This document shows positions 45,301 through 56,640 of a stretch of DNA of 64,000 nt, in pieces. Source of the stretch: Apoda limacodes (Eukaryota; Arthropoda; Insecta; Lepidoptera; Limacodidae); the NCBI GenBank assembly GCA_946406115.1, contig OX291562.1, positions 1,828,001 through 1,892,000 of the forward strand, written 5' to 3'. Every line of letters begins with the position of its first letter. Position 1 is the first letter of the stretch. The notes under the pieces are model-generated. The model had not been told where the DNA came from. It searched no databases and was given only the letters and a program-made list of their open reading frames with translations. The position numbers and the translations under genes are program-made.

Positions 45301-46070
45301 CTATGCTCCTCGCGCTGCCGCGATGTTGCTTTCGCTGCCCACACACTGCTCTACTTGCGCAATTAATCGCGATGCTCCGCAATACCCCCTGCCACACTAT
45401 GCTCCTCGCGCTGCCGCGATGTTGCTTTCTCTGCCCACACACTGCTCTACTTGCGCAATTAATCGCGATGCTCCGCAATACCCCCTGCCACACTATGTTG
45501 GTGTGTTACTGTTGGTGCATGATACACGTCTACACAAAATAAGTAACTCTTTTATGGGGCAATGTATACACTTTTACAACAAAGTTCCCAATAAAATTCA
45601 AAATCTATCAATAAGTAAATTTAAATCTTTTATCAAGCAGGTACTTTGTAAAAAGGCATACTACAATATTTCAGACTATGTAAATGATAAAAATCCTTGG
45701 GACTGATGATGCTCAATTACAGGATGCATAGGTAAACCAAATTAAAATGGAAATAACATAAAATTGTACGACTAAAAAATTTTGATTTAAAACATTAATT
45801 GTATTTTAGTTTATTTGTATTATTGATAGTGTTTTTAAAAGAGTAACTATCGAGTTTCTTGCCGGATTCTTCTCGGTAGAAATCAACAACATTGTGAACC
45901 GGCGGGAAGGTGGGAGGGTTCAAAAAATAATATTTTATAACTTTGACGATTCAAAAGTGATTTTAAAATCCTTAATAAAGCATTTTGACTTTGACTTTTG
46001 ACTTTGACTTTATGCTCCTCGCGCTGCCGCGATGTTGCGTTCTCTACCTACACGCTCCGTAATAGGTCGT
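45301..46070 (+). repeat. 96-bp tandem repeat interrupted by a LINE
   Basis: Two almost identical 96-base units starting CTATGCTCCTCGCGCTGCC lie at 45301 and 45397. A third begins at 45493 (CTATG), is interrupted at 45497, and resumes at 46015 with CTCCTCGCGCTGCCGCGATG, fading by ~46070. GC-rich compared with the surroundings. Confidence 0.9.
45498..46010 (+). mobile_element. 5'-truncated CR1-like LINE, 3' end
   Basis: Encodes the final ~60 residues of a LINE RT (FMGQCIHFYNKVPNKIQNL, VNDKNPWD, stop at 45704-45706), then a 3' UTR with the TTGACGATTCAAAAGTG block and a TTTGAC-repeat tail. It is flanked by TATG at 45494-45497 and 46011-46014, a candidate target-site duplication inside the third unit of the 96-bp repeat. 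Confidence 0.75.
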
Positions 46071-47407
46071 TTGGCTCGCGCCAAAAAATCGACAGAACAC
46101 GGAGCGGTGGGCATGATAAGGAGATGACGTGTGGCACGATGGGTAATATTGCCACACTACGTCTCTGCCTCCTTTTCTTGCTACTTTTCGTGCTATACGA
46201 CGAGTGTCTAATAGGGTAATCTTATTAAAGTTATTTACTGTAAGTACTGTTGGTGTGAAAAATAGCAGAAGAAATAAAAATATGCCTTATTTTACTTATC
46301 TAAAGAACTTGGTACCTACCTACCTACCTACATAATTAGATACTACTTATTTATACTTATTTGTAATTCTGAAAAGGATAAGCGATAATATTTTTAATTA
46401 TTTTAATATTTTTAGTTTAACTAGTGCTATTTTCATTCGGGTATTAGGTTAGGTACTGTAACTCTGATGTCACTCGCTGGCTTATACTGATTGTCCAGTA
46501 CCTCCTAGGCGTACCCCAACTCTTACCGTAGTAAGATTTGAGGATTCTTGTCAGGAGGTGGGAAGCGACCTAACCATAGATAAGTGGAAGTTTAATAATA
46601 ACCAGATTTTATCTCTTCCACTTACACTTACTTACTTAGTACTTACACGGAAATTTTGTGAAGTAGGTAGGTAAGTAATTTGTAATCAAAATAAATATAT
46701 AAAAAAAATAAAGAAATTCTTATTAACAAACTGTTCGTTAATTTGAACTTGTGAGACAACCCTACCAAATCGGCATAAGTGAATGCACTCAATGCTTTCT
46801 AAGCGCACATTCGATTGTTCTGTTGACCAAAAATTAATGCGCTATGACATCACTTCCCGTGATGTAGAGCACTGGATGCGCTATAAAAATAGTGAACGGC
46901 CATATTGTTTGTTCACATTTGGTGAACAGAACAATTTTAATGCCTATGCGATGTCATAGCTCTCAATGCCGTTAATGGAACGCACCTAAAATACACTAGA
47001 ATCACAGCGGTTCAACTGGCCTACGGCCAATGATTGGCAACTCTGACGATGATTTCCGGTCAGTGTGTTCAGATTAGCAGGATCCTGCGATTTTAGCAGA
47101 ATTGGAGTCTTTATGCAGCAGAGTTTTGGTAGGATTGCCGATCTCGACTCTCTTGAATAGCTTAAAAAGTATTGGACCACCACGTTTGGAATTTTTTAAT
47201 TTGTTTGAGACCTCCAATTAATTGTCCTCTTTATGAATTATATTATAATTTTAATTTTTATATTCAAAAATTTAGATATTATATTATTATCACTCATTAA
47301 CCCATTGAAATCAGGGCTACTTGCAGTGCAGGTGGCTTAAATCTTTTTTGGCAAGGTAACACATTGATCTGACATTGTGTGAGTGTGTACTAAAAAAAAA
47401 TCAGAAA
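46071..47407. other. Unclassified non-coding sequence
   Basis: No gene recognised. Small palindromic stretch at 46860-46960 (ATGACATCAC...GTGATGT; GAACAGAACAAT inverted against ATTGTTCTGTT near 46813). Polypyrimidine/CCTA-rich short repeats near 46315 and 46660. Confidence 0.35.
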
Positions 47408-48012
47408 CCATTCTGAGGAAGCGGTTTATGAGGGTCTGGATTCTATGGGGATTGTGTTTAGACAAATGGACGACACTAGTGTGTGCTAGTATGGGGCGGA
47501 TGCAAGTTGTGAAAATAAGTTAGCTTATTTCTAAGCGACATCTTGCTGGACTTGCGTATCATGGGATATAGAGACCAAGGACAAAAGCGGCTCGGTCTCT
47601 AACTATTTTTGTGTGATCGCGGAGGTTCAGACGCCTATCCAGGGTCACACCAAGGTTTTGTCAAGGTTTGGTTTGTTTTGCCAAGGAATGGCACGGCTGA
47701 AGAATAAGAGGGAAGATGGTCGCGGAGGGTGGCCAGTGGTGAAAAGGAACGGCAGAGCTTTTGTCGGGACTCACATCGATTCTCCATTTCCGAAACCATT
47801 CGCCTAGGGCGGTGATTACGGATTGGAGTCTCTTAGTGATTCGACTCACTTGCCTGTCAGTTATGTAAATAGCGGTATCGTCCGCGGAGAGGGCTAATTG
47901 GGTACCTAACGTTTTAGGGATGTCATTGGTGTATAGAAGGTACAAGATAGGGGAGAGCACGGACCCTTGCGGGACTGCTGCTTGTATAGGACGAGGGGAA
48001 GAGAGAGTGCTT
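47408..48012 (-). pseudogene. Jockey ORF2 RT fragment
   Basis: Minus-strand fragment equivalent to about 8275-8875 of Jockey copy 1. Readable: motif C region SPILYLLYTNDIPKTLGTQL followed by ALSADDTAIYIT (the usual F before ADD is S here), ALGEWFRKWRIDVSPDKSSA, and more decayed blocks to 47408. At least one frameshift. More diverged than copies 1 and 2, hence an older insertion. Confidence 0.85.
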
Positions 48013-48851
48013 TCGACTCTATCGCTCTTATCTCAACGTGCGTGTTTGCAAGAAGTGTGCCATAATATGCCCCTTAAATCTACCTAGTATAGCCACATCC
48101 TAGGAAAAACTCAAATATCGTTCTTTCTCGTCTTCTACTTAAATATATATATATTTATTTATCAACTACTTACATAAGATTCTCTTATAGTAGCAAAATT
48201 ATACGTATTTAACGCTAACTCTCGTGTCTGACATAATGTATATACTCAAACCGAAGCGCAAAGTTTCAGTTTCTCAGTATTCAACAGTCCCAGAGTCCGC
48301 TCCCGTATCTCAGAGTTTCACATTATTCCTACGGAATCTTAATAGCCTGTTGGTTATCGGCAAGACCTACCTTTTGACAACTTTTCCGTTGCTCTGTGTT
48401 TTGGGGTATCTTAGATATATGCGTGTTAAGCCAACATTTTAACCACTATTTTGCACCTTAACTACAATACCTATCGCAGCGGTACTTTCGAAGTTGAGGG
48501 AGAAAAAAATGTATGTCCTGAATATCGCTACTAGAGCAAGTGCATGAGAAGAGCCTAGTTACTGCCAGAGTGTAAAGTTGCAGTTCGCTTGTCCTTGTTT
48601 TATCTATAGCGCTATCCTTATCTTATTCCTTAGCTACTCGTGTTTTCCCCATACGAGTGAGAGAGAAAGTATTCGTAGGAATACTGACAACTTGTTTCCC
48701 ATAATAACGTTCGGCCTCCTGGTGTTATCTCTTTTATACCTCCCTAACATATTATATGCTATGGTTAATTATACCTAACTTTAGACACTATATTTATTAC
48801 TTTCGAAGAACATCGTGCAGAGCAACTCAACACCTGGCATATACATATACG
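48013..48851. other. Spacer
   Basis: No element or gene recognised; ORFs 48224-48442 and 48578-48778 lack motifs. Confidence 0.35.
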
Positions 48852-48856
48852 ATTGT

Positions 48857-51153
48857 TGTGCGGACAGACCCTTCGATAATCTGTGGCACAAGGTTTTGCC
48901 CGTGACAAGGAGTTTCTTGTGAGGCGCTTGAGATATGAGGAAAACGCGTATTTGCACACAACAGACCGATTTTATTTTACTTATAATTCTAACTTAAATT
49001 CTAACACATATTTACATTTATTTCATTTTAAATATTATACATTAGTATATGATGGAAACTTCTTGAATGACTGAATACAAAACAAATTATAAAATTAACA
49101 TAGAACCTTCTAGATTTAGTGCTTAAGTCGCTGTACTTACTTTAGTGACTAAAAATCTAGCCCACACAAAAACTTAGATAGATAGATAGATAAGTCTATT
49201 GATCACCAGTATTTAAAAAGTAATTAACAAAGTAAATATTTAAACTAGGTAACAATGTAGGTGGTCTTATCACTGTTTAGCGATTTCTTCCAGACAACCC
49301 TGTTCTTATAGAGAATAATTAAATTTCGTGCTTGGTAGGTGGTGAATTGCATGCAAAGCAAAGTATTATACATGTATATTATTTATGTATATAAATAAAT
49401 GAATTACATATACATATATGATACAATAAATAAGAATACATACAAATATTTACATATATGTATATATACAAATATTTACATATATGTATATATACAAATT
49501 TATAAATGAGATAAAATATACCATAAATAAATAAAAATTAATTTTCGGATAGGAATGTGACAAATAGATAAAAGAATCTAATTATTTTGATAGTGTCTCT
49601 TCAAATAATTTTTGAACGTCCATATGGTTGGAGTACTTTTAACGGAAGTAGGCAGCACATTCCAGAGTTGTATAGATCTTACAGTAAAAGAAGAGTTATA
49701 GAAATTTGTAAAATGTGATGGAGTTTTAAGGAGTGTTTGTGTTGATGAACGAAGATTTTGATTGAAACTTCCAACAAATTGGAATCTTTCTTTTAGATAA
49801 ATTGGAGTCGATGGATTGAACAATATATTATAGAGAAAACTTAGTGATATACAGTAGTTGATATAGTCATATATCAAAAGTATAGTTATATCTACATAGC
49901 TATAATCTGCTACTGGCAGTTGAGGTTTCTTTCGGCTTTTGCCATTCCAGTCGATTCGTGGCTTGACTACAAAATAACGTTGTTTTGCATTTTTAGGTTT
50001 TATAGCCAGATGGTAGAGGCTATAATGACAATAACAATAATAATGACAATTTAGGTGTCCTAGGCTGAAGCTTTTGGAAGCGGTTCTAACAACATATAGT
50101 GGTATGTTCCATCGTCTCCGGTTAGGCCGTAGTGAGAGAAGAGCTGGAAATATAGCTCTCAGGGTTTTCCGCCTACACTGAACGACTACAGAGTTTGTGC
50201 TAAATCTCAAAAAATGGATCTAAAATTTGGACATACCTTTCAGTACTTTTGGTGTCTGTCCGTTTGTTTTGTTTATGAAAAAATGTGAAATATAAGTTTT
50301 CAGATTTTTTCTTACGCTCCTGTACTTCAGGGCTTAGAGTTACCTATTTAAAACCTAGTTATATTGGTAGGTGCCTACGAGAGGTATCTAGTGATACATT
50401 TATCTTTATGCTATGTAACCCGGTTGCTTAGTTATAAGCTGTTGTATTTCACAAGTTCATATGTAATTTGCGCCCTGACGATACATCTTACCGTAACGGT
50501 ATAGGTATCTACGTGTAGGGGAAAAGAAAGTTACGTGCTTTTAACCTGTGATACTTATTTAAAGCATGGCCTAAAGACTTAGTGACCCTAGCCAGGTTAA
50601 GTTTTAGATAGTCTTTCCCTTTTTTACCCTAGATACATCTCTTTTGTATCCCTATTTCAGTCTATTGTCATAGAAGTGAGGGAGAAAGAATGTGCAATAC
50701 TCAATACGCTACCTATTTTTACCTGTAACTCAGTAACCGTGCATACGGTCTTTATAGAACTTTATATAGTAGTTCGGTACATTTTTGCCCAACAAATGGC
50801 ATATGTTTTACATATATATATTAAAGTAAAATTCTCGCTTTTTTGGGGATATTCGTGCGTAGCGTAGCGTAGTGCGTACAACATGTCAGTACTCACACAC
50901 TATTATTTTTGATATTAACAAATAGTAAAGAGGGGAAATGAAACAAACCTACTCTACTTTTACCTAACTTATTACAATTTTCCACTTATTGTTATTACAT
51001 TTTCTTAAATCTAAAACTAGTCCCTATCAGGAATATAGTTTTTATTGTGTTAATATGTACTTAAAATTAACGTATTATATAGCGAAACATTACATGATAT
51101 AAAAATGTGTTTATAGATGCAATTTGTGTTGCATTCTTGCAGTGGTGATAACA
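48857..51153 (-). repeat. Pao-family solo LTR with its own target duplication
   Basis: Matches the LTRs of the Pao element at 20870-35576 from TGTGCGGACAGACCC at the left to GTGATAACA at the right, without any internal Pao sequence beside it. Flanks are ATTGT at 48852-48856 and ATTGT at 51154-51158, a perfect 5-bp duplication. On the element strand it starts TGTTATCACTGC and lacks the extra 22 bases that precede this block in the other two LTRs. It is interrupted by a LINE at 49178-49835; without it the LTR is about 1.63 kb. Confidence 0.88.
49178..49835 (-). mobile_element. 5'-truncated LINE inside the solo LTR
   Basis: Flanked by AAAACTTAG at 49169-49177 and 49836-49844; the LTR sequence continues correctly across one copy. 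On the minus strand it encodes the C-terminus of a LINE RT (RIPFQ-like start, FTVRSIQLWNVLPTSVKST, FKNYLKRHYQNN, stop at 49578), then ~400 bases of A+T-rich 3' UTR, and ends in a CTAT repeat. The microsatellite tail suggests a CR1/L2-like group. Confidence 0.85.
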
Positions 51154-51158
51154 ATTGT

Positions 51159-52376
51159 TATTCTAGATTTTGTTAGACTCGACATGACATTTTACCTGCC
51201 CCACGGTATCTTGTCGCGGCCAGGAGTGGGGGTCTGTGGAACGTCCCCATACATTGGATCGGACATTGGACTTCAATCATTATTTTCTTTAATACCTATA
51301 AAATCTTATATGTATTTACGAAAACTTAAGCACTTGTACCATTTTATTAAGCCAATATTATCCTTGTTTCGGCATTATTTCTGAACTGAACATGACGCAA
51401 TGTAAATTGCTGAAAGTTAAACATACTTTGAAATAGTGTGAACTTCATTATTTTTAAAGTACATTAACGAAAATTTGTGATTTTGTGTTGATTGTATATT
51501 AACCTAAATATCATTGTTTTCTACAAAGAACTGTTTGTTCATAAGTGGCTTGTATTTTTTTTCCAAACCTTTATAAAATACATACTTACTAAGATATTTA
51601 AATAATAAAGTTGTTGTTTATATATACATACAATTTAAAAACCAAATGTATTTATTTTTAACTGTAAGCACTTACCTAAATAATAAAATGAGTTAAAAAT
51701 AAAATTATGCGTTTGAAAAAACTGCCCTAGTGCGTTTCGTACACGCATTATGTTATATAGAGTTCTGTAGAAACACAAATATTGCAGATTTCTTATATAA
51801 AAGGAAACTTATGAACCGATTTTGTTAAAAAACAAATTTCGTTTGAAGTATCATAAAGGTATTTGATTTTTTAGAATCAGCAGTTCAGAAATTAGAGGGA
51901 AAAAAATGTTTAACTTTGAAAGCCAATTGCTCAAAATATTATCTCTGTAAGTAATAATCATACTAAGAACCCTCAAATTGGATGCATGAAAAAAAAAAGT
52001 TTTGTCACTCTGTTTAATGTGTTATAGTTAGTAACCCCTAAAAAAAAATATTCTTTTTATAACAAATCTATATGGTGGTCCATAAAAGAAACTTTCTTGT
52101 AAAATTTCATTAGAATCGATGCAAAGACGACGGAATAATAGCACTGTCAGATATAAACAGATGGTCAGACGGACTAACGGGCGGACTTGACGAATTTATA
52201 AGGGTTTCGTTTTCGCCATTTTGGCTACAGAACCCTAAAAATTGTCGCGGAGTTTAACTTGAATTACCTTATTGAGGATATTTTTTTTGTTCTATTTTAT
52301 ACGTTATTCATATAATTAAATTTTATTCACATCCTATGTATAATTTAAAAATCAAAAAACATTTGCGCTAAATGTC
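51159..52376. other. Spacer with a decayed dispersed repeat
   Basis: 51159-51400 has no recognisable content. About 51690-52240 ends GTTTCGTTTTCGCCATTTTG then GGCTACAGAACCCTAAAAA, the terminus of a dispersed repeat common in Lepidoptera. No coding region. Confidence 0.4.
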
Positions 52377-52622
52377 TACAGTGTGGTTTCAGAGAAACTT
52401 CCTCCCGCGAACGCTTAAGTTGTGGAATAAGCTCCCTGCCATGGTTTTCTGCAAGGACTACAGTATGGAGTTCTTCAAGAAAGAAGTTATTGAATTTCTG
52501 AAGGCTCGGCAACGCGCAAGTGATACCCCTGGTGTTGCAAGCGTCCATAGGCTACGGTGACCGCTTACCATCAGACGGACCGTAACCTTGTTTACCACCT
52601 TAGTGATATAAAAAAAAAAAAA
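52377..52622 (+). mobile_element. LINE-2 3' end with poly-A
   Basis: Matches the last ~190 bases of the LINE-2 ORF (WFQRNFLPRTLKLWNKLPAM, stop at 52558-52560), the 3' UTR and TTAGTGATATA followed by A13. Severely 5'-truncated. No convincing target duplication (ATGTC occurs just before, and TATGTC just after). Confidence 0.85.
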
Positions 52623-53508
52623 TATGTCGCATGTCCAATAGATGGGGACAATTTAGTAGGTTTTGCCCTGCAGGCTAGTAGGATCATATATGTATATGTG
52701 GTCACACTGTTACCTGCGTTTTCTAAGGGAAGATTGAAGGTAGATATGTGTTCGAAATTTAAAAAGCAAAAATGAAAGCACCTAGTGTTTTAGCTACAAA
52801 ATTCTTGTTTCTAAGGTAAGTTTACTCATTCAAAGTAACGTAGCATATTTGTTTTGTTAATCTAACATTAATGGAGCGTGGATGATATGTGATTGCATTG
52901 GGACTCGCGTTTGAACCTCGTGTCATTATGTATGTATGTAAGGTAGGTGTGGCGATGAAAAAAGAATAACTACGTACCTACGACAAAAACATTTTATGCA
53001 TAATGCCGCCCGTTGACCCCCTTACGTGTGCTCCTACTACGTCACAATACATGGTGGAACGGAAAGTAGGTAGGTACCCTAAATGTCTTCACTGATAGGA
53101 AACATTGGTCAGAGTAACGGAGGCCCAGGATTGGCGGTCATGGAGACATGGGGGGCTTATATTGAGCAGTATCTTTTTCAGCTGAGAAGATTAGACATAA
53201 ATTTAGATGGCCTCTGGCCTAATAACTACTTTTTATTGCTTTAGTATAGTTAATACTGAAATTGAGTATAGGTAACACGGAACTAGGAAAACTGCTCGCC
53301 TGACTTGCTATTGTTATTGGAACATGTACCTACTTACTGACAATTCCAATAAGATTGTGTATCAGTTTAGTTTCCAAGAAGAGAATAAGTCAGTAGTTTG
53401 GGTAATATCCTATTGTGAGTGTTGTAGGTAGCAAGGAATCAAACTAAGTCGACTACTAATACTGTAACATCTAATCTAGTCAGTATATGTGTGTATGTGT
53501 ATATATCG
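52623..53508. other. Spacer
   Basis: No gene or element that I can support. Confidence 0.35.
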
Positions 53509-53781
53509 CAGCCATCTGGTTAAATTAGTCCGTTAATTGGGCGCCTAGGCAGATAGTTAATTATGGACAAGTTATCAATATATAACTGTACAGTTTATTA
53601 TATGAAACTTGACTGGAATGCTTTGCTTGCTATGCATCTATGTTGACACAAGATAAACTGAACCTAACCCAACATACATGACTTACACTGTCTTGTATGG
53701 TAAAATTTCTGTTCCTTTGTTTTACATACTTGATAAGCTATCGAGGCGTCCAAGTAACTGGCTAATTTAACCAGATGGCTG
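53509..53781. mobile_element. 273-bp inverted-repeat (MITE-like) element
   Basis: Ends CAGCCATCTGGTTAAATTAG (left) and CTAATTTAACCAGATGGCTG (right) are inverted partners, with weaker pairing extending to ~50 bases each (GGGCGCCTAGGC against GCGTCC-type sequence). No ORF. The flanks are TA-rich and show no clear duplication, so the superfamily is undetermined. Confidence 0.65.
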
Positions 53782-55616
53782 AGACATATATATAATTGAG
53801 AACTTACTATACGAAAATGCATACCATAGCTATACTATAACTCCATGCCTCCAAGGCACAACGTAAACACCCACTTCAGTTTGCACTTTTGTTCAGATTG
53901 TTTCCTTTTTTTTTTCCAAGTACCACTTTTTTTCTGACATAATTATAAAATCTTTTTGTAATCACAGATAATGGCTGTGCTGTTGTTATAATATGTAGAC
54001 AGCAGGTGTAGTAAATAATATGACAGAAGATACTGTTGTATATTGCCAGAGATGTTAATAGTACTTTAGTAGATTTAGTATCTGGAGACTCTTAATACTA
54101 TTCCAGTTGCTACTTATATACATAGCTAATTGTATGTGCTTGCATCTACCATTACCTTATTAGGTGCGTAGATTTTAATGTGATGCATTTTCTTAACCCT
54201 AGAGTTGGTGCATTATTTTTTGAAACATGGGGAGCATTTTGCCGCTTCTTTTCATTGTCAATTTTTGGTGGGAGTTTTTTCACAGGATTTAAGTAGATTA
54301 ACATATTTATTGCACTTTGTTTAAGGATATTTTGCGGTTATGCAGGTTTAACAAAGTAAATTACTAAAAAGTCAAAATGAGATATCGCATTAAATAGTTC
54401 AAGTTGTTATAAATGAAAAGAATTGTTCCATTTTTATACTAAAATAAATTAAAAAATTTACTAGCTTATGAGTAGATTTATTTTAAAGAGCACTTAAAAT
54501 CTAGATATTCTAAAATATAAACAGTTGTTTTTTGACCTGCAATTAACAGAAAATCATCAATTTTTAACGTAGAACAGAACATAAAATTACAAAACGGAGT
54601 GAATATCTTTTAGCTGATGGACTAATAGTCAGTGCCCAATACCATAAAAAAATTTACGGCCCAAATGTGCATAAATAAGTACTTTATTATTTATTTCTTC
54701 TTCTTAGAATGTTATGGCCTGTGCTGATAATTGACTATAAATAATCATACATTTTTGAAAATCAATATTTAGTTTTCATGCAGGTCTTAGTAATTACTTG
54801 GGAAGAAAATTTTTTCTATAATTTGAAAATGTTTAGGCTAACAATAAAACCAACAAATTACTGTTTTCTTTTGTTAATTTGATCCTAATTGTGTTACAAA
54901 AAGTCATAAAAAGAACTAATTAAGATAGAATAAAGTCGAAAATGTGTTATGATACTTGGTTTTACCTGGAGACAATTTTAAAACTAGGTGTTAAATAAAT
55001 CGTTTAACCTTGATTTTTAATTATATAGACTAAACTGACAGCTGCAATTGATCTTTTTTTTTTTTAAATGTTGCAAGCGTGGCGCATAGTGTTTAGTGAT
55101 TCAACGAATCACTCGTTTTGCCCACCCCAAGCAAGTGTGCACAGCGGCGAAAGTTATTAAAAATATTTCATATATTAAACTATGGTATGTGTGTTTGTGT
55201 GTGTGTCGAAGGCATAGTAGTGTGTGTCAAACGCATGGTAGTATTTTTTCATGAATTTAATTTATTTGAAATGCATATTATACAAAAATAGTAGCTTTTT
55301 GGACTCTTCTCCATATAAACTTTAACTGTGCCTTGTATAACTACTCCTGCGTTCACGTATTTTTTGTAAAAATTGGTACAAAGTTTTTGCTCCACATATT
55401 AATATAACGGTTAAAGCTACGTCTGCGACGATCTTAACATATAAGCTTTTCTTGTTATAATTAAGAAATTAAAAATTAAATAAATGATATGTGTACGTAT
55501 AGTCGGTTTCTATACTAAGCAATGGCTCTCAAATTTAGCAATCCTGTAACACCGAGAGCAATATAGTATATTAATTTGTCAACAGTAAGAGAGCAAGAAA
55601 GCGAATGGAATTGCAA
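53782..55616. other. A+T-rich spacer
   Basis: No gene or element recognised. Short GT microsatellite near 55185-55206. Confidence 0.4.
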
Positions 55617-55925
55617 AAGCTAAAAAATCGGCCAAGTGCGAGTCGGACTCGCGCACGAAGGGTTCCGTACCATTATCTACAAAAACGAGCAAAAAAATCA
55701 CGTATGTTGTATGGGAGCCACCTTAAATATTTTTTTTCTGTTTTTTTTTAGTATTTGTTGTTATAGCGGCAACAGAAATACATCTTTTGTGAAAATTTCA
55801 ACTGTTAGACAACTATTACGGTTCATGAGATACAGCCTGGTGACAGATGGACGGACGGACAAATGGACAGCGAAGACTTAGTAATAGGGTTCCTAATTAC
55901 CTTTCAGGTACGGAACCCTAAAAAT
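55617..55925 (+). repeat. Lepidoptera-type dispersed repeat (GGCCAAGTGCGAGTCGG type)
   Basis: Begins TCGGCCAAGTGCGAGTCGG, GGGTTCCGTACC, and ends GGTACGGAACCCTAAAAA, so the ends contain inverted GGGTTCCGTACC blocks. Related to 12230-12600, sharing AAAAAATCACGTATGTTGTA. An internal ORF (55636-55881) is a by-product of the repeat. Confidence 0.65.
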
Positions 55926-56160
55926 GACACCCATAAGTACTATAAAATGTAATTTGACATAAATGAGCAAAAATTTAATGAGAGCGCTAGTTTTTTACGA
56001 CTGTAATTATTTACCGTGAAATACTTGTAGGTATATGGCAAAAATATTGTATGATTCCTATTTTATTCACTTTTTTTCTTTTTCTTAAAATGTGTGTGTT
56101 CTATTGCCAGTGTAAAGAATTACTATTTTATGGAATTATGCAGAAATTAAAAAAAGGATT

Positions 56161-56640
56161 CCGTTTTAATGTTAGATAATGCTCCTTACCACTCCCGTGG
56201 TAGAAAAAACTCCCAATACGGCGTGGCGTGATGCCTTAGTTCAAGAGTGGCTGAACTCAAGGAATTTAAACTTCGAAGACACAATGATTCAAGATATTGA
56301 AAATCGTTTAAAAAGAAAAGGCTAATTATTTTATAATATAGTTGATGACCTTGCTGCCGAGTACAGTGTCACTATCCTAAGACTGCCTGCCACCTTGCCA
56401 CTGTTAATTAAATGTTATAGAACTAGTATGGGCACAGGTAAAGGGGCAGGTCGCAAGAAATAACAAAAGTTTTAAAATGGCAGAAATTAAACAATTGCTT
56501 AGTGAAGGGCTACAGTTGTTGACACCGCAACGGTGGTCGAGTTGTATCGATCATGTTATAAAAGAAGAGCTCAAAATTATGCAACTCGATCACCTTATTG
56601 ATGATGAGGTTTATTATAAGTGTAACTGACTTATAACGGA
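56161..56640 (+). pseudogene. DDE transposase-like relic (Tc1/IS630 group)
   Basis: Broken C-terminal half of a DDE-type endonuclease. Readable pieces: LMLDNAPYHSR (second catalytic Asp), then ALVQEWLNSRNLNFED, then after frame changes VDDLAAEYSVTILRLP, then IELVWAQVKGQVARNN (the third acidic residue is the E of IELVW), and MAEIKQLLSEGLQ, HVIKEELKIMQLD. This pattern is the DDE superfamily endonuclease found in many insect genomes. At least two frameshifts and one stop are present. The N-terminal half and first catalytic Asp were not found upstream. Confidence 0.8.

Noticed and set aside
46800..46985. Possible inverted-repeat transposon
   Set aside because: The matching blocks are in inconsistent order and orientation, more like small palindromes than terminal repeats.
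49578..50210. A single 210-codon minus-strand gene
   Set aside because: The frame runs from LTR sequence into a LINE insertion across the AAAACTTAG boundary. Only the last ~85 codons are LINE protein.
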